Source: Silene conica
Lineage: Eukaryota; Streptophyta; Magnoliopsida; Caryophyllales; Caryophyllaceae
Direction of reading: 5' to 3'
Assembly (NCBI GenBank): GCA_029255685.2
Contig: CM055313.2
Span: forward strand, 23,847,079 to 23,911,078
DNA length: 64,000 nucleotides
Below, in pieces: positions 1 to 12,500 of the stretch. Position numbers and translations under genes: made by a program. The notes beneath the pieces are model-generated. The model worked only from the letters and a program-made list of their open reading frames with translations, searched no databases and was not told the DNA's origin. The number at the start of each line of letters is the position of its first letter. The first letter of the stretch is position 1.

Positions 1-655
1 GTGTCGAGTAGGGTTAGGGTAGGGTTGTAGGGTTGTTTAAATAGGGCGGCAGGGAATGTGTAGCTGAGATTCCAAATTCCAGATTTTAACTCGTGTGTGG
101 GTTGTGTTTGTGCACGCAACCCTAGGCCCATACACAAGGTTTTCCGTGTGTGTGTCAGCATTTCACGCACCCCAATGCCCAAATAACATGAACCAAGTAC
201 GGGTTTGTTATTTGATTACTCATACAACTCCCAAAACAACGCGCAAAACCCCTTGTCCACAATATTATATCGCTTTTATAAAAAAAAACCTCGACATCGA
301 AAACTAATAAAGTACGCAAAGAAATATAAATAAACGACATAAAATACGAAGTATTACATTCAAGGTATGTTTTCTTCCATTTTCTTTCTCTCTTTTTAGT
401 TTTCTACCTTCTTATTTTCGTTTTAGGTAGTAATTAGTTTATCTTTTTAAGATCAATTTTGCTCTTAATTCCGTTTTCATGCTTGTTTATGTGTTTTTAT
501 CTTAGTTTTCTTCTTCTTCTTGAGTTTATATGCTTAGATCTGTAAATTTTGGGTGATTTTGTGCTGATTAGGATAATTTAATTCTGCCTTATATTTTTTA
601 TGCCTTTTTCCGCGCGAAATTCAAACCGCGAAAACCGACCGTTGCACTGTTCACA

Positions 656-986
656 GTCGACCGACCGGAAACTGAGGTCGGCCGACTGAATTTTGAATTT
701 TCTGGGTTCTTATTTGCAGATCTGGGTTTTTTCTGACGAATGTCGGTCGACCGACCGGAAACTGAGGTCGGCCGACCTAGGCCGTGTTTTTCCTGAGTTT
801 AATTGTTATGCAGTTTCTGAACTTCTCTCGTTTAATGGTCGACCGACCTTGTTTTATGGTCGACCGACCATGACTGCATTATTCCTGAATTTTTTAGTTT
901 CTGATTTTTTTTCAATGCAGCAGAAAATACAGACCGTCTTGAAAAATCTGGTCGACCGACTGGCTACTGTGGTCGGCCGACCAGAG
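656..986. repeat. Four paired GGTCGACCGACC-type palindromes in the leader
   Basis: Pairs begin near 656, 746, 838 and 951, so they recur every 90-113 bp. Each pair is two copies of G-G-T-C-G-A/G-C-C-G-A-C-C separated by about 10-12 nt. Some second copies are the GGTCGGCCGACC variant. Each core (GTCGAC or CGGCCG) is its own reverse complement. They lie inside the proposed leader intron. Confidence 0.85.
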
Positions 987-1094
987 CTGTGACAAAAGTT
1001 TCTGTTTTGCAATTTTTCGTGCCTAATTTTGTTAAAGCAATGTTTTCATATGCTTATAAGACTTATATCTTTATTTGAACTTTTCAGATTTACG

Positions 1095-2525
1095 ATGTCT
1101 AGCCGTGATCAAGGTGGGAAGCGCGCACGCACTACGGGTGCAAGCACTTCTAGAGGACGTCTCTCTAGGTCGAGAGGTCTAGCGGTTCAGGACACGGATA
1201 GTCTACCGGACTATCCGCAGATCACTTTCAGCTCTCCGGCCCAGAAGGCCCGATTCCTCCATCTGAGCGCTCATTGCGCGGTAGTGGCGACCCGTTTCCT
1301 ATGTGTTTCAGCTTTGCATGCCTTGGGATGCCATGATGAGGTGGTTTCTATGCTCATTGGGACCGGGTTTGCAGGCCTTGTCACTATGGACGAGATCACC
1401 TACCGCCTTCTTACTCTTGAGTTCTTTTCTTCCTTTACCTTTGATTTAGGGGCTCTTCACCCCGGCTATGATAGTTTTTGTATCTCTTTTGGCATGTTCA
1501 ATGAAACTTATGCTTTAACTTTAACCCAATTTGCTCAAATTTTGGGTCTGTCTTCTGAGGGTCTTACTGATGACTCCACGGGGTCGTATTCTGATATGTG
1601 GTCCTGTATTTCTGATTCCAACGATGTGAAGAAGAAAAACAGTACCATCCACCTTCCCACCCCCCGTTATTTTTTGCGTCTGTTGGCCAACACTGTTTTC
1701 GGCCGCAAAGAGTCTCAAAATGTTAACAACATTGAGCTCTCCATTTTGTCCGGTTATCTTAACATCGGACGTACGGGTCAGCAGTCTTATAACACTGCTC
1801 ATTTGGTCGCCTCTCATTTTGTGTCAGTGGGTGAGGGAACTTCTTTGACCACTATTGTCTGTGGTGGGCTAGTCACCCGATTAGCCCGCTCTTTTGTACC
1901 CCAGTTCCCTCGCTATGAGGATGCGGTCGACCCTCTCTCCCGATACATGGACATGGCTTATGTCAGGTCCGTGCGTTGGGTAAACAGTAGAGGTGTTTGG
2001 AAAATAGACACCTATCTCAGTGACCGCATCCCCATCACCACGGCTCCCCTAGTGTACCCCCTTTCTACTGTTATAGGGGAGCCCCGACCACTACTCCCGT
2101 CTTACCGCCTCCCGCTTAGGGGAGGCACTTCTAGAGGTTTCAGGGCCCCTGCTCCCGGTGGCCACCATGCCACACCTGGGACAGGGTACCCATCTGATTT
2201 TAGTGCTCCTCCTAATGTTTTTGTTCCTCCTTTTGTTGATGACAGATCTATGCCACAAATGATGGCGAGTCTTTGCAGGCAGTTCAGCCACAAACGGTTG
2301 GACGATAGTCTCTTCCAATACCCGGTTTACAAGGAGTATGCCACACAAGGTAGGCTCCCAACCGGCCCGTGGACTCACCCCACCTGGTACACACCTCTCG
2401 CAGGCGGTCGTGACCATGGTGAAGCTTCAGGCTCTGCCTCAGGAACAGGAGTAGAGTCTGAGGAGGATGGCGATGAGGGGGAAGGAGAGGAGAACGCTGA
2501 GCCGTTCTACGACTCAGCGGGATAG
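1095..2525 (+). CDS. ORF1 of the Athila-like element (plant-retroelement ORF1 / 'putative plant transposon protein' style)
   Basis: Open frame of 476 codons from the ATG at 1095; an upstream in-frame ATG exists at 1029. I prefer 1095 because a splice-acceptor-like TTTTCAG ends at about 1087 and a donor-like GTATGT lies near 365, so a leader intron is plausible (inference). The N-terminus is basic and Ser/Arg-rich. Residues about 45-170 have the pattern of Athila ORF1-type domains: a helix with CVSALHALGCHDEVV, a YRLLTLEFFSSF segment, then an ISFGMFNETYALTLTQFAQILGL block. The C-terminus is Gly/Pro-rich, then very acidic (EEDGDEGEGEE). Function is unknown; a gag-like role is the usual assumption for this family. 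It is a retroelement part, not a host gene. Confidence 0.6.
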   Translation: MSSRDQGGKRARTTGASTSRGRLSRSRGLAVQDTDSLPDYPQITFSSPAQKARFLHLSAHCAVVATRFLCVSALHALGCHDEVVSMLIGTGFAGLVTMDEITYRLLTLEFFSSFTFDLGALHPGYDSFCISFGMFNETYALTLTQFAQILGLSSEGLTDDSTGSYSDMWSCISDSNDVKKKNSTIHLPTPRYFLRLLANTVFGRKESQNVNNIELSILSGYLNIGRTGQQSYNTAHLVASHFVSVGEGTSLTTIVCGGLVTRLARSFVPQFPRYEDAVDPLSRYMDMAYVRSVRWVNSRGVWKIDTYLSDRIPITTAPLVYPLSTVIGEPRPLLPSYRLPLRGGTSRGFRAPAPGGHHATPGTGYPSDFSAPPNVFVPPFVDDRSMPQMMASLCRQFSHKRLDDSLFQYPVYKEYATQGRLPTGPWTHPTWYTPLAGGRDHGEASGSASGTGVESEEDGDEGEGEENAEPFYDSAG

Positions 2526-3572
2526 GGACGTGCTTAACCTTACCCTCTTTGGGGTTCGGTTTGGGGAGATCCCTATTGATTGGTTCGGTTTGGAGAGGTC
2601 CACATTTACTTTGTAAGTGTTTTCCTTCTTTAGATTTCCAATTTTCCCCTTTCGATTTCCAGTTTTCCCCCTTAGATTTCCAGTTTTTCCCTCCTCCATA
2701 GACTCTTTTTGTAGTTTTTAGTCTTTTTCCTTTTCTTTTCTTTGTTTGCTTCTTTTCCGCCTACCCCCATCCCTTTGCTGTGGTTGTATGCTGATGAGCA
2801 CAATGAGGGCATTGTGCGTTTTGGTTTGGGGAGGGTGTTTGCATACTCCTTTGTGAGTATGCAATTGTTTTTGTGTCTTTTGTTTTTCATTCCTTTAGGT
2901 GTTTTTCTTGTTTCCATCCTCTCTTGCCGCGTGTGCTTACCTGTCGCGCGTTCTTCTCTGTCTTAAGTCTTTAGGTCGAGTCGGAACGGATAAATACAAT
3001 TCATGCCTCACATATCATTTATTGCTTTGCCTTGCATTTTTCAAGAATTTTCAAGCCAGTCTTTTGCATTATCTACGAGTTTTTGTTGATTTCATGCTAA
3101 ATTATTAGACTTGACTCTCTTCTTGACAAACTACTACATATTCTAAGGATTAGAGCTTAATAAATCGGTGACATCCATGACCGATTTCATATAGGTTGTG
3201 AGTAGTTTCTCCTCTTGAGGCATGTTACATCAATATGCATAAACATGAATTTTGTCTTCTTAATACCTGTATGCATTCGGTTTTGTGGTTTGTTGACACA
3301 TGTGGTAGAGGTACCCCTTTCTCATTATTCCCATTATCCTCACATAGCCAAATTGAACTCTTTTACCCATTGGCTACATTCTAAAAATTGCTTACCCTAG
3401 CCGAGCTAGTAATTTAGTAATGGGACTGTTTTCCTTGCCATCCTTTGGTTTATGCTTCATCGGTGAATTTTGATTTTGGGAGAATGATAGAAGAAAAAAA
3501 AAAGAGAAAAAGAAAGACACGGAAAAAAAAAGGAATGATAGAAAAAAAACGGAGCAGCCTGTTTTCAAGGCT

Positions 3573-3610
3573 GGTCGGTCGACCAGTTTCCCTGGTCGGT
3601 CGACCAGGAC
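3573..3610. repeat. Palindrome pair in the 3' untranslated region of the Athila-like element
   Basis: Two copies of CTGGTCGGTCGACCAG about 10 nt apart, set between two strongly A-rich tracts (3490-3550 and 3635-3720). Confidence 0.8.
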
Positions 3611-4257
3611 CATTGGATAGGTCGTTTTCCTGAAAAAAAAAAAAAAAAATAATAATAAAAAGAAAAATTTGGAAGAATTGTGGAACATTGGCATATATGA
3701 AAGAAAAAAAAAAAAGCAAACAATAAGAAGTGATCTTATAGTATGGATAGACGGATGTTAGCTCGGTTTAACCCCTCTTCCCATAACTTATTTTAAACCC
3801 CTTCTTACCTTTAGCCTCACAATCCCAAATTTGCCTCGGCATGTGTCATGGTTATTTAGTGTGGGAATGCATATGTACGGTTGTAGAGATTTTATTCATG
3901 TTAGATTGCAGGCATGTTCTTACGGGTCGTAGATAGGTGAGAGTCCTTACTTTTATTTATCTTCTTATCTTTCACATATACATTTGACCCTTTGCTTTCA
4001 TGAGTGTCTCGAGCGTACCGCGAGAGTCCAATTAGAATGAGTCTTGCAAGGTTGAAATTTTAGCATGCTTTTCCAACATGTTCAATTCGTTTTGCTCTTG
4101 ACATTATGTTTGATTATAATTGAAGGATGCATTAAATTGGTTAAGCATAGTGTTGTGTTTAGTTGTGAAAAGTATGAAGTCCGTTCCATTAGGAGTTTTA
4201 TTTTCTTTTGAGTCTTAGTGCTTGCTTGAGGACAAGCAAGGTTTGGTTTGGGGAGTT

Positions 4258-5581
4258 TGATACGTGCCTATTTTATGCATTTTATTTACTCTTTTGGCAC
4301 GTATTTTCTTACACTTTCGTGACTTTTAGTTGCTTTTTCTCCCGAAACTATCTACTTTGGCAATTTTATGTTTTGTATGTAGGAATACGCGGAAGTAAGC
4401 AAAACCAAGCCTTATTTGCCTTTTGGAAGCTGTTTTTGGAGCAGTAATTCGGATGGTGCATTCAAGTATAATTATCGGGCCGGATCAAAGCTGGAAATAA
4501 AGAGAAGCGGTCGACCGACCACCGAAAGTGGTCGACCGACCGGTGTCAACGTAAACAGGCCCAGTTCTCCACGGAAGCCCAAATTCGCATAAAGATAAAT
4601 CCGCATTGGCAGAATCGGTCGACCGACCGAGAAAACAGGTCGACCGACCAGACCCTGTTTCGAGACTTCCGTTTTATTTTCTGTTTTCCTAATCTTGTAA
4701 TATTTCTTATTTAAGGAGACCAAAACTCTTCTATTAGGTTAAGTTTTCTTAAGCAACTTTTACCTAAGTAGTTTTTAAGCAGTTTTTACCCTAGTAATCT
4801 TTACCAAGTACTTTATGTTGAAGACTCCATTGTTAGACTTTTTGGTATCAAGCTTTCATCTTTGTTCTTAGGATTTCCATTCAAGTTGTAAGTTTGTGAT
4901 AATTAATCTTTCCTTTTAATTCAATCTTGTTATTCATCTTGTTGTTATTTCTTATTTCATGTTTTCCCTTTTATTGTCTTCTTTAATTATGTTCATCTCT
5001 TTAATATTCTTAATAATTGTTAGTTTCATAATTAGAAGTATGCATAGCTAATTCTTGTGATTAGGAATTAGGGGAACCATGTAAAGACTTGACTTTGATA
5101 AGTTTGATGATTAAATTACCAATCCCCCATTGTTGTTGGTGAACTAATCCTTAGGATTGAAAGATTATTAGGATTAGTTTAACAACAACTTTGGGATAGC
5201 CCTTGAACGAAAGTTTAGTGCTTTTCTAGGAACCCTAAGACCGTAAGGATTGGGTAGAATTTTGACCTAAAGGTTTATTCTTTGTTCCTTGGGATTGTGT
5301 TATTTGATTATTTTACCCTTCATTGACTTGTTTTGACCATGGGGAACCAAAGTTCCTAATCTCCTTTCTATCTTATCTTAATTTTCTTGTTATTTTGTTA
5401 CTTTAGTTGTTAGTTAAAATCCCATTCCAAACCCCCCTTTTTTGGTTACTTGCGGTAGACTTTAAATTTACAAACATAATTTACCCTGTCTCTCTGTGGT
5501 TCGACCCTTGACTTATCCTAACTGAGTTTAAGCTGAGGTTTTATAAATCTTATCTTTGGCACCCCTCAACGACGGGTGTCA
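4258..5581 (+). repeat. Right LTR of the Athila-like element (1,324 bp)
   Basis: Starts TGATAC and ends GTGTCA, an imperfect inverted terminal pair. It follows a purine-rich tract at 4243-4257. Its last 100 bp carry the TCTCTGTGGTTCGACCC phrase and a GGCACCCCTCAACGACGGG stretch typical of Athila-type LTR ends. Its 5' third holds two pairs of the GGTCGACCGACC palindrome. No second LTR is in the window, so no age can be given. Confidence 0.6.
4508..4655. repeat. Two palindrome pairs in the Athila-like LTR
   Basis: Pairs begin at about 4510 and 4618 (108 bp apart). All four copies are GGTCGACCGACC within AT-rich LTR sequence. Confidence 0.85.
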
Positions 5582-6681
5582 TGTTTATTAATGCCATGAT
5601 TAATAGAACGCTAAACTTTATATACTTTTTGTTATGTTGTCATTTTTTTTTATGTACAACGTGACAACATGTGGGGGAAGTAGATTAATGTCCTATCTAT
5701 TAAATAGATTAACTTTGTAAAGTTTTGTTCATCCTTGATCCTAAAGTTGTGAGGAATATATCCCTTATATATGTGATATACTTGGATATATATGGTTGTG
5801 TTAAAGGAACATATTGTATGGTTTTGTGCAATACAAAAATTGGATTAAAATAATTTGTTATGTTTATGTTGGTATGACAATGAATAATTTGACATCTTGT
5901 TTTATGAGTTTAATAGATACTCGTATGATAATGTTGATCTCTGACATAAAGGTATCATTGATCATTGTTTTATGTCATCATGTATATTAGCGTTGAGGCA
6001 TAAATTTTGTCTTTTTGCACTGCTTTCAAGTTTGTTGTCGAGTCGGACATTTTATAAACTTTACTTTATATTACACTGTCAATTCTTGTGAGAGTGATTG
6101 GTCTCATTAGAGGAAGTTTGCTTAGCTAAGTTTTTGACATAAGTCAAGGGTTGTGGGGGTGTCTAGTGAAGGTAAGACTCCTTTTATCTTTGTCGTTATA
6201 CAATTGAGTTTCAATGTTGAAAGTGGTTATATATAATGACAATTATATAATGGGATAGATTGATTATTCAGAAATATGAATACTCTAATATTGGGATTGC
6301 TTAAACCTATTTTTATGTTTAAGAAATTTATGAACGGTTGTTTCGTAATACATGTTGGAATAATTATTCGTTTTTTTTTGTTTAAATGTTTGTCTTGAAC
6401 CAAGAAAGGGTAAGAGTCGCATTAATTATATTTATTTGACTTTGGAAAATGGTGTCTTTCATAAAACTATATCATACAAGTTATAGATGCGTAATTGCAT
6501 TGTTGGATATGCAATGGAGTATGCATACATTGTGAATAATTTGCAGGATAAAAAGCTGAATAGCTAAGTGGTTGTATTATTCGGTTGTGGGAATATTTTA
6601 ACTTTATTAATTGTCTGCATCACAATCCGAAGCATACAAATTTATGGCAGATTATCAAGAGTGATGGATAATCTGATCGGA

Positions 6682-6858
6682 TAATGGGTTCACAAAGGTT
6701 GTGAATTGTAAGTGGATATTGAGATACCTTACGGAAAATACGATCAATATTAATGGGTTCACAAAGGTTGTGAATTGTAAGTGGATATTGAGATCCCTTA
6801 CACAATGTGATATCATGATAGTACGTATGTAAAATGTGAAGAGGATATTGAGATCCTC
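6682..6858 (+). repeat. Short tandem repetition in the Copia remnant (69-bp period)
   Basis: A block with GGGTTCACAAAGGTTGTGAA followed by GTGGATATTGAGAT occurs at about 6682-6731 and again at 6751-6800. A third partial copy (AGGATATTGAGATCC) lies near 6840. Confidence 0.7.
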
Positions 6859-7501
6859 CTACCAATGGCCATGGTAGAAGTTGGTGTTGGTGGCACCACG
6901 AGGAATGGGTTTAAAGCCTATTGGGAGTGAATCGTGACGGGGATCCCCCACTTGGGTTTACCAAGTTCAATGGGTCAAACGAAGTCACGAGGATCTCATG
7001 TTGTAATACTACTACCATTCCTATTATAATAAAGTGATGTAGTATTCTTTTATGCAGTTTGTTGCATTGTGGTTTATCTGTCAAGTGAGGAAGGCTGAGC
7101 TAAGCTCTTAAAAAGTCCACAGTCCTTGTCTAAGGGTGGTTTGTGACAGTCAAACTTGATGGACTTACCTATGTGAATGTGGGGGAAATGCCCTACCCCC
7201 TATGAGGTCTTTAGGCTTTAAGACCTCTAGAGCGTTCACGAGAACCCAGACATGTGAGGGGCACCATCTTATGACATTTCGCGAGAACGACCACAGATTC
7301 GAATGCAGGTTTGTGCGCATCTATCTGTATACAACCCACCGTGGAGAGTCCAAAGCCTTTGTGCAACTCGACACGGCTGTAGCAGGTAATGTATGCACTG
7401 GGTGACAATTCAATTCCTCTGAAACATTGTCATCTTAAGACTTACGTTCCGTTGCCTTATATCAGCTAATTCGTTTTCTTCTTTTGAATCATGTGGGGGA
7501 T

Positions 7502-8004
7502 TGTTGGAAGTGTATGCTTCAAAAGAAGCGTCACACAAGTTCCGAAACTAGGTCTACTATATTTGAATGTGTGTTTTCCCATACTGATTGTTGTGGTCTT
7601 CTAAGGATGACTATGGTTTTTCCAAGGGTGATTTTACACTCTTCTAAAAAACATTTACGAGACACAATAAATTATCGTCTGGATCCTTCCTACCTCTCTT
7701 ATAAATAGAGTGTTGAACTCTCATTTCAAATACAACAATTCACTCACATTCTCCCTTCTTTAAAAAAACTCTCTAAATCTGTTCTTAGCTGATTTTGGCA
7801 ATGTTCTGTTAGTAATTCTCAATCTGAGTCTTTGTCGTACACCTTAGACTCGGAAGTCGTGTTAACCCTGGGAAGTTGGTTGCTAAGAGGCCGTGTGTAT
7901 CGAGCGGGGCAAATACAACTTTAGGGCAGTGATTATTTCACGCCACGACATCTTGTTCCTCAAAGTTCTGTAAGTTTGTCCGTTCATTGTTCATTTAATA
8001 GTCA
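7502..8004 (+). repeat. Probable Copia LTR
   Basis: Starts TGTTGG after a polypurine tract. A TATA box (TATAAATAG) lies at 7700-7708 and a C/T-rich stretch follows, as expected for an LTR promoter. The right end is uncertain; a CA end fits at about 7994 or 8004. Confidence 0.5.
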
Positions 8005-8707
8005 TACCGCCTAAACAAAAGGGTAAATTCTTAATAGTTGATTAAATTGACACCATGCATAAACAAAATGTTGAAAACTAACATATTGATATATAAATTG
8101 ACACACAGAAACAATAATTCAATTACAATCCCAAAAAAGGGTAAATTCTTAATGTTCAAAGACCAATAACTTCCACCACTCAAAAACATTAAAAATAAAT
8201 AATTAAATAAAAACTTAGTCAAATAAACATTAAAATAATCTTACTTAGTGTACATAAATATGAAACAAGAGTAATGTGTGGACATACTTAAAAATGGTTT
8301 GTCTAACAAAAATGGCATTACAATGAATAAAGTGTTCATTATTAGAATCTAGAAAACAAAATAAAGGCATTTGAATCAAAGACTCAGAGGTAGTGGTACT
8401 CTTGCATCAATTTTATTTTGGAAAACACGTGTTACTTTCATACACAACGCCATGCACTGCATAACACAGACCCCATCGCCTTGTGCATATTGAGAAACAA
8501 AGACCCATAATGAGTATTGCGTCAAAGAGCAAAAGTTAAAAAGATGTCTTCGTAAAAAAAAAAAGATAACTGTTAATAAGGGGACTTACATATTGATCAA
8601 GGAAATATTTATTGATGATTGAAAAGAAGAATAATCAAACCCAAATTAATCTATCATAATCAAACCCAAATTAATTGATCACCATTGAATAGAGCGTGCT
8701 GATAACG
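8005..8707. other. AT-rich intergenic stretch, no gene seen
   Basis: Only short internal repeats were noticed: AGGGTAAATTCTTAAT occurs near 8020 and 8139, and ATCATAATCAAACCCAAATT-like copies occur near 8634 and 8655. It could be the internal part of the minus-strand LTR element ending at 8863, but no coding trace supports that. Confidence 0.5.
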
Positions 8708-8863
8708 TATTATAAATATATTATATGGAGGGATATGTTGGGAGAAATATGGAGAATAAGATAATTTGTGTATAATTCATGAAGAGGTTACACTTATATA
8801 TATATATATATATACATAGAGAAGAGTATATAGGTCATTTCACTATATATTATAACACTAACA
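8708..8863 (-). repeat. Possible short Copia-type LTR, minus strand
   Basis: Read on the minus strand it starts TGTTAGTGTTATAATATATA at 8863. At its other end it is followed by CGTTATCAGCACGC (8694-8707), which resembles the primer-binding region of a known group of plant Copia elements. It contains an (AT)n run at 8794-8813. The terminal CA is not clear and no partner LTR is seen. Confidence 0.35.
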
Positions 8864-9569
8864 CAAATTTTATCATATTTGTGCACATCAAACCTCTCAC
8901 ATCAACATTAGTTTCTAACCACAAAATCATCAAACTCAATCAAAATTCAATTTCAAGCATTTTGATCAATCGTCGTTACTCTCAAATAACAAAGCCCATT
9001 AAAACCTGAAACTCTTATTCACTAACCCAACCCGAACTAGTACATTAGCTATCTTGGCTCGATCTGAAACAACAAAAATATAAAATATCCCGATAAAAAA
9101 TAATCTAACCGACCTAAAACAATTATTTGTCGAAAAAGGACATTCACCAAACGTAAATAATCTCAAAAAATCATAACTATTGATCTGAAAAGGACTCGAC
9201 TTCACTCGACTAAATAAAAATGACCGGAATATTCGGGTCCAAAATTGTGTACGAACTCAGAAACTCGTCCTTCGTAAATCGTAACTCCATCAACTCACCT
9301 TTATACTCGTAATAACAACGGAAAAACAACCTCCCAAAATTCCCAATTCGTAACCTTCGGTGAATAATTTATCAACCCTAAATTATCGTTTTAATTTCTG
9401 CATTGTCAAATTGTAATTGATACTTTGTATAATATTGTTCATTAATTCATTAATTCGTTAATTCATACAGTTAGTAACAACTAACAAACTATTTATCTCC
9501 AATTTTGCAGGTATTTTTCGCATTGTTTCGTGATTTATTTACAGTTAATTTCGTAGTTTGTGTTAAGCA
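8864..9569 (+). promoter_or_regulatory. Upstream region and 5' UTR of the CCCH gene
   Basis: AT-rich, with no repeat recognised. TTTTGCAG at 9502-9509 is a plausible splice acceptor, so the 5' UTR may be split. No clear TATA box was assigned. Confidence 0.4.
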
Positions 9570-12500
9570 ATGGTGGAAACGAGACCTTTCAAGACGAAGT
9601 TATGTTTTCTTTATCAAAGAGGTCGTTGTGATCGTCAAACTTGTACTTTTGCTCATGGAAACAATGAACTTCATCAATTTCCGGGTTCTTTCGCCGGTAC
9701 CGTGTTTTTCTCTGCTTTTTTCATATGTATTTGATCGAATTATTGAGGTTTTGGTTGTTGTACATTTTGTTTTTTGTACTTGAATGTTGCATTTGTTGTT
9801 GGATATATGTACTGTTGTGTCGCGGAAATGTATGCCTTTTATGGTTTATGTGATTGTTGTTATGAGAAATGTAGTCGTCGTTAGTCGTTACTTGTCGAAT
9901 TGTTTTGGGGGTATAATGGAGGGCATGGTTGGTTGAGTTCGATCACGAGTGTAATGCAGTAGATGTTATTTGGGGCTCAATTGGGTTGAGTGTAATGGTT
10001 AGGCGGTGATGGAGGAAGAGGAGGAGAAGGGGAAGTAGGAGAGGCGGTGAAAGGACGAGGAAAAGGTTGTAGGGCAATTCTTACGATCGTATTATCTGGG
10101 GGAGATGGGTAACCAATTGTACGACTGTGCCTCTCTATGTGGCACTATTACTCTTTTTATTCCCCTGTATCGTCTCCATTATCAATAACAACAATATTAT
10201 TTCAGTGTCTCAAGGGCGCACGCAACCAGTGTAGTGAACCATTTTGTTATTCGTTCCATTGCCACCATAACTATTTATCTTGAGTGGTCATCTCAGTCCA
10301 AGCAAGCTCTTAGACCATCCCCAAGCAGTGGTCACACTAACTAGGTCACGACCCGGTTTTACCGTTGATCAAATCTTAATTATCTCGACCTACCTTCACC
10401 CTCCCAAGCAAAAGGTCACGACCTAGGTCATCAACCCAATCATTTTTCACTTTACATCCTTCTCAATCATTGAAAATTCAACCATTAATTAATATTTTTA
10501 TTGTTTTTTTATTTTTCAACCAATTACAAGTGGCCACATAAGTGGTCACAAATATGGTCATTATTGTTTCCCAAAGGTTACAAATTGACCTTGGTTGGTC
10601 ATAAGGTCACAAATTAGTGAATTTGGTCACCAATTAATTTTCTTAATTATCCATTAACCATGACCAAACAAGGTCATGACCTACCTCATGACCTTGCTTG
10701 GGGATGGTCTTAGAAGGGAATGAATAGATAAAGGAGGAGTAAATTAGAAGAGTGGTAAGCGGGGAATCTAATTTAATGTCCGTTGTCATGTTGGGGTTCG
10801 TCTACTTCCCATTCAGTTACACTTCCTTAGCTGTTGGTCCTCTACATCTCCTTTTATTTTCACTTGATGACAGATAAGCTGACTGCTTCCAGTATATTGC
10901 CATGGTTATTACACCCAACCAAATGTACCTAGAGTTATACTCCCTCCATTCCAATCATTTCTAAACCTTTGTTGAATATATGAGTGATATTTTAATCAAA
11001 TGTATAGAATTGATTGGAATGGAGGAAGTATTATGAGTTTGATATGTTCTACAATGCTTATTCTACAGATTTAGTTGTCAGTTAGATACATAATCATTAT
11101 TTCATTTTCTGAGTAAATAGAGTTGTGAATATTTGAATAATGGAATAGAAATACCTTTTATAGGCTACATAGTCTTTTTACTTCGCTTTAAAGGTTCATT
11201 GAGGATCTATGTACTTGTTTTTCTTTCTTTTCTTTTTTGCTGATATGAGCTCTCAAACACTACAGCGCCGTTAAATGTTAAGTGTTACCTAATTGTTTTT
11301 TGTAAGTTAGGATGTTTACTGCAAGGCGAGTGCATGTGAATATTCGTTTTAAGTTACTATTTACATTGATCCTGTATGCACGAGTATGAATATTTTTGCT
11401 AAAACTGTTATCATCAGGTGAAACATATTTTTGTAGATTTGTAGGCACCTTAGTGGGAACCTTCCTTTTTTTAATACTCCTGTATTAGATGACCTACTTG
11501 TTAAGGGGTTTTCATTGGGCTTTCATGTGTGACCACTGACTACCCTCTGATTTTTGTTTGCGTGCATGAAGTAAAGGATTATATACCATGACTTTACATG
11601 TGTTGAATAAACTGCGGAACTACCTCTATCCTATCTCATTTGATGGATGAATGTGACAGAAGTTTCAGAAGAACAACCGTAATTAGCTGTCTCTTATTAT
11701 AGAGATGTTAAACTTGTCTTAAGAAATTGCCATGTTATAGCAGGACTGCAGTTGGTAAATCAGTAGAATGTTTGTCAGCTGATGGCTTTAGGCTCATCAT
11801 TTGAAAAAAGTATGATGCTGGATTATCATTTGCTAAAGCTAATATTGGATATGATTCCCGGAATTGGATAATCTTTTACTCAGCCATCATCCTATATCAG
11901 TGAAACTCCGTGATGTTTGAAGGACCAGAATTCCAAATATCAAATGTTTTTCCTCACTATGGAACAATTTTGGGTGCTTCTCTTATTAATCTTTTTCACG
12001 TTGATGTCAGAAGAGCTTATGATATTTATTTGAGGATTCCATCTACATGTTGAATTCCCAATGGTTTAGAATTTCATACCAAGGACTGCAAGGTTTTATC
12101 ACAGACACGTGGGATTAGTTCAATACATTTACTGTTAGTTTCTCCATATATGAGCCACCAAGGAGACATCCATCCGATATATGATGTTTGGAGGCTTCTC
12201 TGAAGACAGGCACCCTTCTGCCTTTTATTCGTTACTCTCTTCATGTATGATCAGATTCACGCGTATTTGTATCTAAGCGCTATGTGCTGGTGATGTATAT
12301 GTTTCCTATTGGACATGCAAAGGACGAACTATTTCTGTTCATTATTGTGTTACTGTTATCATTCCATGGGAGGGTAAGGTTGGCTTTACAGTAGTTCATG
12401 GTACTCTGCTGATAATTGGCATCTATCACGTGTATTTATATGTACTGAATTTGCTATCCAGAACGGCGAGCTAACAGAGGTGATGATTTGAGGAACAAGC

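Larger units (their letters stand above)
361..5581 (+). mobile_element. Athila-like (Ty3/Gypsy-related) LTR element, left end not seen
   Basis: Visible parts are a leader, one large ORF (1095-2525), a long non-coding 3' region and a right LTR (4258-5581). The 3' region has the style of Athila-type elements: a phrase about an ORF-distal tract near 2800, and a G-rich polypurine stretch just before the LTR. The LTR begins TGATACGTGCC and ends GGTGTCA. I see no pol genes between ORF and LTR, so as it stands it is a single-ORF, probably non-autonomous member. No left LTR is recognisable, so the left border is arbitrary. Bases 1-360 hold only low-complexity and G-rich sequence with a short GGGTTAGGG-like stretch. 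Lineage assignment rests on ORF and LTR style, not on a search. Confidence 0.65.
5582..8004 (+). mobile_element. Degraded Ty1/Copia remnant with right LTR
   Basis: The region ends in a purine tract (ATGTGGGGGA, 7491-7500) followed by TGTTGGAAG at 7502, the usual Copia PPT-LTR junction. Inside it, phrases such as GTGGATATTGAGATACCTTA recall the K-W-I-L-R-Y-L stretch near the Copia RNase H. The rest is too decayed to read as protein, with many breaks. It abuts the Athila-like LTR at 5581, which may have inserted into it. The left LTR is not in the window. Confidence 0.5.

Noticed and set aside
9-30. Telomere-like GGGTTAGGG words, also near 40960 and 46815 (AACCCTAACCCTA)
   Set aside because: Only two or three degenerate units, and the latter two lie at the same place in both LARD LTRs, so they are part of the LTR and not an interstitial telomere.
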